This document shows positions 48,501-60,000 of a DNA stretch of 60,000 nucleotides, one piece after another; positions within the stretch are counted from its first letter, which is position 1; each line of letters starts with the position of its first letter. The stretch spans positions 23,810,001 through 23,870,000 of the forward strand of contig NC_079884.1 of NCBI RefSeq assembly GCF_029227915.1, given 5' to 3'. The notes under the pieces are model-generated. The model did no database searches, was not told the origin of the DNA, and saw nothing but the letters and a program-made list of their open reading frames with translations. The position numbers and the translations under genes were made by a program. The DNA is from Hydractinia symbiolongicarpus. Taxonomy: Eukaryota; Cnidaria; Hydrozoa; Anthoathecata; Hydractiniidae.

Positions 48501-49936
48501 TTTTGTATTTGGTTACTTTATCGACATCTCCTTCAAATAGGAAATTAAAAATTGCCAAGAATATTTCATTCAAGAAATAAGAACCACTGTTACTACGGTG
48601 TTTGGGATAAAACGTCCTCTGGATATCTTTAATTGAGTTTGTTGCATGTTTTATACGGAACCAAAGTGTAGTGTTGTTTAACGCTATGTCACCACGCTCA
48701 ATAAACGTTCGAGGAACGTCATCTTCCAATCTGAATTTTTTCTTCATGAAAAATTGATTTTTCTATCTCTACATGCATTTACTTTTAGCATAAAGCATGT
48801 GCAAGCTGTCCTGTCTCCCATTGCCCTTTTAAAAAATATAATTATCAATATTTAATATTTAGACGTATATGTAAACCTAACTAGATATCCGACTAACTAT
48901 TACTTGATTAGAATTAATTTCCAACAGAAAAAACAACTATTGTTACAAATGTCAATTTTCATCCAAGCAACGCATTTGCAATTATAACATGGCGGTTTCA
49001 CTTGTACCGTTATGTAAGAAAAGGATGCGAACGTGGGCTTCTGATTACAAAATCAACCAATCCCTGATTTAAAAATAGAAAATTATAATAGATAGGCTTG
49101 GTGATTACTCAAAAGGGTCTAATTAAGCTGTCAAGTTCTTAATTAGAATACGGTTTGGCATTTATGTGAGGGAGAGGAAAATAACAATTTAGTTAAGCAG
49201 GAAATAGATGTGAGTTTTACAAAAATTTCCTTAACCCTCTTGAAACAAACAAACATAATTAGATGATTAATTGAAGTCAACAATATTAATTATACTCGAG
49301 TTAATTGCAGGGGAAACTGGAATTAGCTTGGTTACACTTTTAAAGGGTTGCCGCCATTTTTATTGCCAGCAATTAAACCACAAGTTATCACAAAATATTT
49401 TATTTAAAGATTCATTTTTTATATCCTCATTACAATCCATCACTCAATTTATGATAAAAATGTATCTTACGCGAAGGAAAAAAAACGATCTCAACTATCT
49501 ATAACTCATTAAAATAAGAAGTTATGACTGACAACTTAATTGTAACAATTATCGTTCTTGTTGTACAACTTCAAAGGTTTCAACTGAGGGTTTATGTAGA
49601 TTTTTTTTTTCACGTTGTGCTTACTAATACACTTTTTCCGTTGCATACCTTAATATTCTTCTAAAGGAGGCCATTACGTTAAAAAATGCTTCTTCAGCTT
49701 TGGTCTGACAATTTTTGCGTCACAAATAGCTATTGGATTGTAAACATACCAAACTTTTTCTATTGTTGCAAGAAAACACTATTTTGTTTATTTTTGTTTT
49801 CATTATTAATTAGCACATTTCTACACTTCGATATTACATCAAGATTCTTCTGAAAATTTTAAAATAATTAAAAAAAATAAAAATAAATATCTTAAGTATA
49901 TATCAAAAACATTATAGTGTAAGTTAAAAAAATTAG
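45531..49936. other. Spacer; no recognised gene, two unassigned ATG frames
   Basis: The frame at 45580-45843 (+, 87 aa, true ATG, with one hydrophobic stretch) and the frame at 48472-48747 (-, 91 aa, true ATG) are open but match no family known to me and have no splice or expression support. They may be chance frames or transposon debris. Confidence 0.4.
48472..48747 (-). CDS. Unassigned 91-aa open frame
   Basis: A true ATG (TTCATGAAGAAAAAATTC on minus) opens 91 codons with a mixed, soluble-looking composition (MKKKFRLEDDVPRTFIERGD at the start). This is longer and less low-complexity than most frames nearby. No domain recognised, no promoter or poly(A) evidence. It could be a fragment of a decayed element. 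Confidence 0.2.
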   Translation of the reverse strand: MKKKFRLEDDVPRTFIERGDIALNNTTLWFRIKHATNSIKDIQRTFYPKHRSNSGSYFLNEIFLAIFNFLFEGDVDKVTKYKKYKLPTNEY

Positions 49937-50221
49937 TATAAGACAAGCGACAAGTAGCAAAAATTATAAGACAAGCGACAATCAGAAAAGTCACACTCAC
50001 AGAAGCGACAACAACTAAAAGTCGATACAAGACAAGCGACAACCAGTAAAAATCAATATAAGACAAGCGACAATCAGTAAAAGTTACTATCACAGAAGCG
50101 ACAACAATTAAAAATTATTATAAGACAAGCAACAAGCAGTGAAAATATGTATAAGACGTGCGACAACACCATAAGAACAATATACGACGAAGAACAAGCA
50201 GTAAAAATCAGTATAAGAAAA
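49937..50221. repeat. Minisatellite, about 30-bp units with a 92-bp higher-order period
   Basis: AGACAAGCGACAA-type cores occur at 49941, 49969, 50001, 50030, 50061, 50094, 50123 and 50153, then more diverged ones to about 50213, spaced 28-33 bp. The variant CACAGAAGCGACAACAA appears every third unit (near 49999 and 50092), so neighbouring units also form a three-unit repeat of about 92 bp. Confidence 0.85.
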
Positions 50222-53200
50222 AATGTGTAAGTTTACGGATCCAGCCAAGCCATGTGAGAGAAGTTGGGTAGGCAATCCCAGTGTACTTGGTGCATACATT
50301 CAAAACACATGATAAACATTTATAATAGTGTTCCAAAAGCTGAAGTGGGTACGTATAAATATTGAAAATAATAAAAATTTGTATGAAATGTAATTTAAAT
50401 CAATGTTTGAGCATAAGTATCTTGGAGAAAAAAAGGCGAAAGCTTACATGAACTTGTCAAAAAATAGTCGGGTTTTTTTTTCTCGTATGAAATGTTGTTT
50501 CTTTAAGAATTAAACGTGGCAATCAAACAATCAAGCAATTTTTTCTTATATTGTTTGTTTTCTTAAAATTGTTTTAATAAAAAAGTGTAATTGATTTTGC
50601 AGTTGCTAAATAACATATAAAATCTGACATATAAATATTTTTCAACACTTTTAAAATTATTTAAAATCTTAAAAATTGGTTATAAATACCGTATGAAAAA
50701 GGCAGAAAAAAGGATAGGATTTCAATGGAAGTCCAAGGCTTTCTTGGGCTTGTTCAGCACCAGCGCAGGCGTTTAAAGCACCAGTACACTAATCACGGTT
50801 AAATAAAAAAAATTCTAAACTATGTTGATACAAATGCATCAAAAAAATTATTTCACAACACATGTTTAAACAAGTCTTTTTTTTTTGTCTTTACAGTGCA
50901 TGTTAGATAATCTTCGTGCAATAACTCTAAGCAGTTTGTAGAATAAATTGCCTTCATGCGGAAAAAAACAATAAATATTATGCAGCATGTTCGCACAGAT
51001 GACACCTGTTTTGGAGATTTAAACAAAACGTAAAATCGCGTAAAAATGTGTCATATTCCGCATAATTTTTGTTGCCTCATTTTTTGTAGGAAGGATGTTG
51101 CTAACAAACAGGTCCACTGTGCTTGATTCGTAGCAACATATTTCTTATGTGGTGTGTCAATGCAGATTTAGTATAATAAAAAGAATATGTTTATTACAAC
51201 GCCTGCTTCTTATAAGCACATCAAACTGCTATATAAAATCTTTAAAACCAAAAAAAAAAAAATTTCCTTGGACGTTCTTACTAATATAATAAAACGATAC
51301 CCGTATACGTCTATCTGTCACGCAAAAATGGTACGGAAAGTGGCGAGACGCACGCAATGCGGTATAAAGTATACAGTCGAACCGGAGAACTTTTCTACGG
51401 GCCACCGACTAGTCGTAATAAAACGACACGTGATTCTTATCCTTGAGAATTCTAGTGTTCACAACATCTCATAACGAAACATTTACTCTCATTATTAGTT
51501 GCGAACGGACATAAAAACATTCGAGACTTAAAACGTGTACAAAATAAGTAGATCCTGCCTTAGCGAAAATCTAGACGTTTTTATTAAAAAAAACGTTTTA
51601 GTAGGACTCTGGTCTGTCAATATTATATTGCCTGTTTCCTATGTACGTGATAGGTAATATTATAACTCTTAGAGAAGTTGTAAAAAGTTTTATTACGTTT
51701 TTGGAATTAAGTATTCCATACTGTCAAGTTAATTACAACGTCAAAATTTATAGTAGTTCAGCATGCTATGTGCCTGAACAAAACAGTTATATCCGGATCA
51801 TGCTGAAGTTAGACAGGTCCATAAATCAGAGAAATCAAGAAAATAGGTACAAAAACAATTGCCACTTGCAGAACTGTTAAGATTTATGATATTTCGGTGT
51901 GCATCAAAGAGTAACCTCAAAGTTTACCGCATCCTTCAAAGGAAGTATTTCAGTGGAGCTGAACAAAAGCACGACAAAATAAGAATGCAATTACTATTTG
52001 TTTTTCCTTAGAAAGTTTATAATATCCGTGCTTGCAGAACACAAAAAGTTCGTTAAACTTTCAGTTGCATAACTCACATAGCAATCATTATTACATATCA
52101 GACCATAGCTACTTCCTGTTTCTCCCACATCAAGTTTCGTACTTAAAAAGTAACGTTAATATATCCGATATATAAAAATAATTTGACAACTGCATTATGG
52201 GTGGGGTGGGTGAGATAGCAGTAAACTATCTTATGCTAATCGTTGTTTCACCATAAACACAATTTGATTCAGATTTCCTAATTTACAATAGCTATATTGT
52301 ATTCTGCGATAAGATGGCACTGATTACGTTTCTCCAGTGGCGCTTGTAGAAATTTAATAGCAGGAAAAACGTTTTAAGGATTTGAAAGCATTAATGGCTT
52401 AGACTAGTGCGCTTTTTTACGAAGATTTTAAGTCAGCCTTTTGAGACAACTACAAATTTTTGATTTCAGAAATTTAAGAAGAAAAATGAACTCTCACATA
52501 TTCTTTATAAAACCCTATTAAAGCCTTTTAAAAATCAAGCTAAAATTCTTAGTAGTATAACTAACTTGCTGACACTCTGTTAAATGTTTATGATGTAATT
52601 AACTACCATAATGTTTTAGACATGAGGGGCGCTAATCATTTTTATGAGACACAAAGTAAAAATAATAAGTGATGAATCAGGTCAAACAAAAATATTTCAG
52701 GAATAAATTGTTCTAAAAAAAGTTGTTTTATGAGTTGTTATCTAGATTAAAAAGAAAAATTATGACAAAAATGAAAAAACGCTCGACTTTTGTGACCTAT
52801 TAGCTTTTCTCTTCCGTCTTCTCTCTAGTTAATGCGCTTGGCCACATTGTTCTTAAGGTTTGCTGCAGCGTTATTGTAAATTTTAACAGAACATGCAATA
52901 TTAAGCGTCCTTCAAAGTGTAAAACCTTAATATCATACTGCATATAACAAACCTGCCAGATGTACAGCTTTAATGAATGTAGTACTAATTGACCTCTTCT
53001 AGGAAACAAGGCTTGTAAGTACAAGTCGATAACAGAAAAGGTTTTCATCGTAACAATAGAGCTATCAAAAAATTACTCTGTCATTTCACATACGTTAATA
53101 ATGCCGAAAAAAAATTTAAAATTAAAAACACATCTAATTCGGGAAAGTTGTATTGTAATTAACTTTTTTCATCGTTTTTTAAAAGTTATGCTTAGTCACG

Positions 53201-56024
53201 GCGTTTGATTCATTTTGTAAATAGTTTCATCCTTGTGGTTAAGACATCGCCTTAGTGAAATAATTACAAAGCTTCTTGTAACGAGCAATAAAAACATCAG
53301 ACGAAACCAAAAAAAAACTCTAGACACAATGTAGCCATGTGGCGACCGTTACCATATAAAACCAGGAAGAATAGATAACATACATAAGGTTTCGTCTTTT
53401 TTAAGAACCTTCCCTCCACTTATTAAATAAAACACACCAAAATAAATAGAGTATATAAGAATGGATGCATATCCATCAAGGCCATAAAAAGTTAAATTAT
53501 AATTACACAATTGGAAGCAAAAGTTTAATCGATGTTATTTTAAGTTGGTTGGCTCATGTAATTAGTGATACCACCAAACCAGAAATCAATCTTCTTCCTA
53601 CACATCATGCGTTGAATCACCTATGTAGCACTTCACTTAAGCCTTCTCATCACAAACATTAAAAAGGGATAAACAGTAGAAAACAACGCAGTTAGAAGCT
53701 TTAAAAGGTACATTATCGTTTTGTTTTCGATGCTAATTGAATTATAAGGTATTGTTATTAAATACATGGCATTTCTTTTACACGAAGAAAACTGTTGAAA
53801 CTTTAGACCCTGTAGAAATATATAAAAGATTTAAAAGATGTAAAATCTACGACATATTGTTAATACTGACGACTGACGTAAGAGGTTCAGGAATACAACA
53901 GTCGGTGATGGTAACCAAGGAAACAATAGAGAGAATTGTCACGTGTGTGTGTTTTGTTTAACGTGAAAACTATTTTTTATGCTTTTAAATATTACCAAAT
54001 GTTACATGCTAGACACAATTGTTATTTTATTTCTTTTCAAAGTTATATCTTTCAAACTGTGGGTTGTTTTTAGTACTTCATTCGTTCACAATCAAAAGTT
54101 CTCATTAAAAACACCAACCATCAGCCTTTTTTACACCGCCATTCAAAATTATAGTTACTTAGGGCTAACGCAAAATGGATATTCATTCTTTGCGTTGCAT
54201 TTTCTATTTATGTTATTATTACTACTAATATTGTCTTTTTTTTAGCTGAGAAAAGGATTTTCTACATATAAATGTTCTCTCGAAATGACATATCCAAAAT
54301 TGCGGTGTTGATTCTATGCAACTTTCACTCTACATAAAAAGTCTTGTTATCGTAACACCTCAAAAACACAGTTCATGTCAGTAACAAAATTATCAATCTT
54401 TTACATTAACAGCTTTACTGCAACAAATCGGGGTGAGATTGATTTAAAGGCAATATCTTTTATGCATTAGTAGCTAATATATTATAAAGAATCTAAATGT
54501 CTTCTGAACCTTATATTTAATCTACTACTATCCTCCCTCACATGCTCACTTTTTTTTACTTTTTTTTTGTCATGTGTTACTATTTTAAACCTTTAATTTA
54601 TATTCTCTTATATTTTAAATATTCTGACAAATCGCTATATGTAATGTCGATGTGCAAAAATATACTCATTAAGAAAGTATTAATAGAAAAAAAGCGGGAG
54701 ACAGAATCTCGATCGATTATGGCTTGCCTACCACAGAATTATATTCAAATACCAAAACCCTTAAATTACATTCAGTGGTGTGAAAGAAAATTAAAAAAGA
54801 ATAATAATAATTATAGACCAGAAAGCTATTAAGTTAAGAAATTGTGTAATGGCGGCAATTTTAAACTAGACTTATTGGTCAAAGTGGATTTGATTTCTTT
54901 TTTTGTTGTGGTGGCAATGTGGACAGAAATAAAAAAGTCGTAAAAAACTATAAAAAATTTTTTACCAGTTGGAGAATTTATTGGAAAGAATTTTGTTTTT
55001 TATAAATTTGAATAAAACATACGTTAAAAAAAATGTGAATATAACCAGTCAAGATGGCTATTATAGTAAATCGTCTACCGGTTTATTAGCTTCTAGGTTG
55101 ACATTCACGACAAGAAAGTAAAACATCCGCCTATTTTCATAGCAGACGTGAAAGAAACTTATGCCATACGTTTTAAAAACTTCTGTTTTCAACGGCACAA
55201 AAAGAAGATAGTCTAGTGCTATTAATGTGACGTTAAAAGTAATCTATGACACTAAAAAATTAAAGTTGATCAATGTACGCCCAACAAAGCTCCAAAAATC
55301 TCAGGGGGATTATGAATCAATGTTGGCCTATCTATAGTTACTCCCTATCTAGACACGACTATTTATTTGAAGATACAATATTGCTTTTAATAGCTTATTG
55401 AATGATTTCTGACTACTTTGAAACAATTATTGACGTGAGAAAATTCCAGCGTCGCTGTATCTTAGCTGAGACACCTCTTGTAACTAGGGGAGGGGTATAA
55501 TTCTTTATATCAGATTTATTCTGATCACTGATACAAAAATAATCAATTTTCTTGCAATATGTGAATATATACAATTTTACAAATCCAAGTATTAAAATGG
55601 CCTTTGTACTTGCATTTCATGTCTTAGATTATATCAAGATTTTTGTTTAACAAAAATTCGTGAAATGTTTCAGCAAACAGCTAGTTAAAACCTAACTTTC
55701 TATATATACATTTATATTGAGCAACTTTGATAACGTGTGAACATGACATAACGCATCTTAGAAAAAATATTATATATTTTACGCCTATTTTATAGAATTT
55801 CTTATTTTTTCTTCCAACTTTTGCCCTCCCTTTATTGTGCACGATAAACAATGACGCCGTTGAAAAACATAGTTTTTAGTACTATATATATATGTGATTA
55901 ACCAACATTGTATTGTTCTACTCCGTTTTTATAACAATAAGAGAAGGCGGAGCAGTTAATTACACGAATCTTGTCAAAAAAAAGATTTAGCCACTAATTA
56001 ACCATAATTAATATAGTCATTTAT
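50222..56024. other. Spacer upstream of the T-box gene
   Basis: No gene recognised. A diverged Helitron-like unit on plus ends at CACCGACTAG (about 51280-51412). The frames at 51187-51474, 53465-53662 and 53737-53961 match nothing known to me. Upstream regulatory DNA of the T-box gene may lie here, but no site can be named. Confidence 0.45.
51280..51412 (+). mobile_element. Diverged solo Helitron-like unit
   Basis: It shares order and phrases with the other units (CCCGTATACGTCTATCTGTC, ATGCGGTATAAAG, then CACCGACTAG at the 3' end followed by T). The start is not clear and the hairpin is degraded. Confidence 0.4.
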
Positions 56025-56034
56025 TATATAAAAG
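56025..56034 (+). promoter_or_regulatory. TATA box of the T-box gene
   Basis: TATATAAAAG lies 72 bases before the ATG at 56106. A start site near 56055-56060 would leave a leader of about 50 bases. Confidence 0.5.
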
Positions 56035-56105
56035 CAAAATCAATACTCTATTACACCATTCATTGTAGAACTCGTTATCTGCAAACATCAACTAGCTGTT
56101 TAGCT

Positions 56106-56437
56106 ATGATACCTATGGTCGAATCAACGAATATCCTCTCGCATAATATACAGAACAGCCAAGAGCAAGTACATAATATTATGTGTACTAACACCACGCA
56201 AGACTTATTTCAAGACAACGCTTACCGTCAATTTGGTCAACCATATCCGTCATACAAAGGGAATATGGGATACCCATTCTTCAGATTTGCACAAAATAAT
56301 CATCAAGCTCCCGCAGAGGCGAAGCAAGAAGTATCAAAAGTGACCCTTGCATGTGCACAAGTATGGTTGGAGCACCAAGGTTTGTGGAGACGCTTTAGTA
56401 TGTCTGGTAACGAAATGATTATCACTAAAATGGGAAG
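56106..56437 (+). CDS. T-box transcription factor, first coding exon (partial gene)
   Basis: True ATG, 110 codons plus two bases, then GTAAGA. The first about 78 residues are a low-complexity, Asn/Gln/Tyr-rich N-terminus. From about residue 79 the T-box begins: ACAQVWLEHQGLWRRF, then GNEMIITKMGR at the donor. LW..F....EMIITK.GR is the first conserved block of the T-box. An intron just before the expected RMFP is a usual break in this family. The AQV.L start is closest, from memory, to the T-brain/Eomes group, but subfamily is not settled. The rest of the DNA-binding domain was not found in the remaining 3.5 kb, so the next exon lies beyond the window. It is a nuclear, sequence-specific DNA-binding regulator by family. 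Confidence 0.85.
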
Positions 56438-59400
56438 GTAAGATATGTATTTATTCTTATCGATACTAGGGATTATGTTATTTGAGACCTGGCGACATTT
56501 TCCTGTGAAATTACAACAAAGCATAGACATCTTACCTTGTAATCTAATCCTATGATTTGCCTTTATCACGCTCTTCATGTACTTCTATTTAAGGAAAATT
56601 CCATTTTGTAATTGATACCAGGATAGTTGCTAAACCAGTAATTGCTATCTGCTTTTCGTCTCGTGACATCGATATTTAAACAGACCTTCATTTTACCATT
56701 GTGCTATAGCAGAATTCCTTGATTTTGTAAATTCCTTGTTTCAGAAGATAATTTTTAATCACTTTTTGAGATGAATGAATTTAATAGCACAGATACCCAC
56801 AATTAAACCATATCAATTACATTTAGCCAAGAACCTCTTTAAGAATTTTACTTCGTCAAAGCATTATTGTATCCTTTGAAACATGGTACACTATGAAAAC
56901 GATAAAAAAATCAAACTTAATATTAAAAAGTAGGCGTAAATAAAATTTTCACCCTAGTAAATAATTTTCCTTGTCTATTTTCGGGTAAGATATATTTCAA
57001 GGACTTAACCTTGTGTAGATAAAAACAACAAGCAAGGAAAAAATATGTTTATTTTCTAATTCACACCTTAAACGAAAATAACTTTATTTATTATTATCTT
57101 TACTTCTTTATCATTTATAGTAGAGTCTAGAAAGGACTGAATATCTAACACAAAATATACCATATATATTTCTTTCCTTAATATATGTCCTACAAATATC
57201 CTTCTAATCTAAGGTAGGGTGGAAGGGTCAATTCTATCGGCTTGTGATTAGTCGTAAGACGATACACCCGTAAAAACACGTGATACACGTGATAAATGTG
57301 TGCCAAAGAAACAAAATAAATTCATATATGTTTAGAACATTTAATCATTTTTTATGATTGAAGTTTGTCTGTTAAAAAACACATTTAAAACAATGCAGAA
57401 ATTTCTATAACACACTAAAATTTTACTTCCGAAATATTATCTTACTTTCAATTTTTTGTTTGCTTTTTTTAGCTATTGTTATTAAAAAAATTAGTGTTGT
57501 GATTTTTCTATTTTACTTTGTACTGTTAATCTATTGTTGTGGCCGGTACATTTTTTAAAGCTATTAGCCGTTCCAACTTTATACAATTAAAAACCTCTTT
57601 TTAAGCATCAGCAAAGCTTTAGTAGATTCAAAGGTAAAAAAGAGAGAAGCATTAGAATAGGGTACAAACAAAAACCTGCATATGATATGCATTCTTTACA
57701 AAATATCGGACATCGTGAGAATTATTTCCTCACACTTCTTGCATTACTTCCGAAGTTGTCCTGTGGTGACGGATAATTATATAAAGTAACCAAACGAGTC
57801 ATTACTGCTTTCAAAATATACTATTTAGACATAATAATCAACTCGTTTAAAGTTATAGCCAATAGAAAATGCAAAATTAAGATAATTTATGTCATCTAAT
57901 TGCTTTTGGTTGTCATGATAAAATACCGACTCTTCTTTTTTGTTGTCAAAACAAGAATGTTACGCTGTTTTATGATGGTGATTTGAATGGGTAAATGATA
58001 TTGACAATTCCGTTTGCTGTGAAAAAAACTTTAGGTATAGTTCTAATCTCTGGTTAGAAAATTAAAAAGGTTTCCTTAGAGCTTTTTATTACAATGAAAG
58101 CAGGAAGAACAGTCTAATTGGTTATTTTTTTGCTTTAAAAAGTTGAAGGAAGCCTGTCTAGAAATTTTATCACTATATCTTGTAGTCAATCACCCCAGGA
58201 TGATCTTGTATTGACAACATCAGCAGACATAAGATTAAATGCTTATGTACTTCTAATATTTTGTTTTGTTTAAAAAACAATCTGGCATAGGTTTTATCGC
58301 AAAGCGGGCAACTTTCCTGACCTGTGTTCGTCGAAATAAGATTAAATAAATAATTTCTAATGAAAATTCTCCGATGACTACGTTCATTCACTTTTTATTT
58401 GTCTATTTAAGAAACAGTTGCAGGGTTTTAGTTTTATAAAGCTGAAAAAATACCAAAAAAATTAAACTTTTATTTAAACCAGGATACAAAGGCATTAATT
58501 ATAAAAAATTTTTGTCTACCTGTAAGTATTCTGCCTCCAAGCATTAATATAAACAGGCTTTTTAGCATTTTTTTTGTTAAACAAACGTCGGTACTGTTTC
58601 TGATAGAGTTATCTCTGTCAAGAAAAAATCGTTGAGATTATTATTTGTAATATAGACTATCGGTTTTACTTGAATCGATGGGAATAACAAAACCACTTAA
58701 AAATTGTAATCTTTAAGATACCAGATATCGTTTGCAGGTCAATTTGTACAGCAAAAGAACGCGACATTGACATTAAATGGTTTTGATATCTCTAGAAATT
58801 TGCGCATGCTTCAAAAGTGACTAATCTTTCTTTGATAGGTCATAAAAATGTTTTTGGTCGGAAAAAGATGGTCTCCAAAAGCGTAGGATGTTACATTAGT
58901 CGGTTTATAAATCATCAAATTATCGCCCACTCAATCCTTAGTGAACACCGTGTTGGATATGATGATTTTAAAAAGTTAGTATCAGAACTACTGTCAGTAG
59001 CCTTTCATAACCACAATGATAATATTATTAGTAACAAGGGTTCAGAAAATCCGATTAATTTTAAATTAACAGTGATAAGTTGCATAAGTTAAAAATACCC
59101 AGTACTAAATGTAATTTTAATAGATAATATGCATCACATGTAAGCAGGTCTGCAATGAGGGAATAAAGGTATCCTTAATATGTTTTGATATCTACGAAAA
59201 CGTCTTTTAACACAGCACCAAAACAAGCCTTTTTCTGTCTTTTGAAAAGGCATTTGCGCGTTACTCTTTTGAGCAGGCAAGGGTCGTTTTAGAGACGTCA
59301 CTACTTGTCCTTAAAAGACGTCTTTACGTCTCTTGGTTACTGGAAATGACAACTTACGAAAAGAAAAAACATATATATTTGACATAAATTATCATGACGT

Positions 59401-60000
59401 CTTATCCTTCCTTAATTAATTGAGAAAGTTAATCCAAATAATCCTGACTGAAAATAATACCAAAGATGGTCATAACAATAAATTTTCCATTTCATCTGTT
59501 CATGTTTCCTATGTTTTATAACATAAGAGGAATAATGTACATTCCATGGGTAGAGCAATTAATGTAAAACCACAAAACTAGGCAAGCTCAGTCATAAACA
59601 AGAATGATGCAGCATTATGGGTAGTAACATTTAGAAAATTAACGTGGTCATAAGTAACGTAATGAACTGCTAATAACTGATTCCTTGATAGCATAATCAC
59701 TTTGAATAATTTGAGGTTTCAATATATTCTGAATGTTTTCCTTATGAATAGACTCGTTTCAGTTAGGTCAACAGCTAAAACTGCGTCGTTTAACAACCTT
59801 CAAATGAATATATGAACCTGCCAAAATGAAATTTAATAATTTTGTAAACCCTGTGCATATTTTTTTACCATTTCTAATTTTTTAATTTATTTTTCTTCTT
59901 CTTACCTTTATTTTTTATTAATACATATTCGTAAAGAAAGAATTCATTATAAATATTAATACAATATTTCGGGCCTTTTATGACAACTAAATTTTTAACC
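56438..60000. other. Probable first intron of the T-box gene, or spacer
   Basis: No continuation of the T-box was recognised on plus. The phrase GGTGGAAGGGTCAATTCTATC near 57219 repeats the one near 16180. The frame at 58817-59092 (first true ATG near 58869) has no recognised domain. Otherwise AT-rich and unremarkable. Confidence 0.45.

Noticed and set aside
49937-50221. Regularly spaced repeats that could suggest a CRISPR array
   Set aside because: The units are degenerate and contiguous without unique spacers, and the genome is eukaryotic. It is a minisatellite.
58817-59092. Plus-strand frame as the next T-box exon
   Set aside because: It contains none of the expected T-box motifs after GR (RMFP and following blocks).

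Overview
The window is AT-rich, intron-containing animal nuclear DNA. A cnidarian, most likely a hydrozoan, is the best guess. It carries three compact multi-exon transcription-factor genes of ancient metazoan families (ARID3/Bright/Dead-ringer type, NR2E/Tailless-type nuclear receptor, T-box), separated by long AT-rich spacers full of mobile-element debris. There are no bacterial features and no convincing tRNA or rRNA gene. The organism assignment is inference from gene style and repeat content, not from a search.

Layout. 1-9434: mostly empty AT-rich sequence with TTG-rich microsatellites; a TATA box and a small ATG exon near 3.1-3.2 kb could be the promoter and first exon of the ARID gene. 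9449-12731 (+): six-exon ARID3-like gene with ARID and REKLES-type domains and a poly(A) signal. 12.8-20.6 kb: spacer with a short MITE (16480-16600), a decayed non-LTR reverse transcriptase end (18327-19345, minus) and a poly-G tract. 20630-27228: a complete 6,599-bp DNA transposon with 79-bp identical terminal inverted repeats and a 7-bp target duplication. It carries two convergent genes, a DUF6589-type putative transposase (+) and a RecQ-like helicase (-). 30.7-31.2 kb: head-to-tail array of very short Helitron-like units. 32054-34039 (-): four-exon NR2E/TLX-like nuclear receptor with a TATA box. 37771-41860: direct tandem duplication of about 1.76 kb, the second copy carrying a 565-bp pogo/Tigger-like insertion whose empty site survives in the first copy. 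43.5-43.9 kb: a second Helitron-like array, inverted. 45045-45530 (-): remnant of a PIF/Harbinger transposase. 49937-50221: minisatellite with about 30-bp units and a 92-bp higher-order period. 56106-56437 (+): first coding exon of a T-box gene that continues past the window.

The most notable system is the RecQ-helicase/DUF6589 transposon. Its identical termini point to recent activity, the helicase reads intact, and the transposase has a single in-frame TAG in its N-terminal zinc finger. The three host genes are probably independent developmental regulators and nothing in the sequence links them into one pathway. Splice sites were chosen by reading consensus sites and checking phase by hand; no RNA evidence was available.
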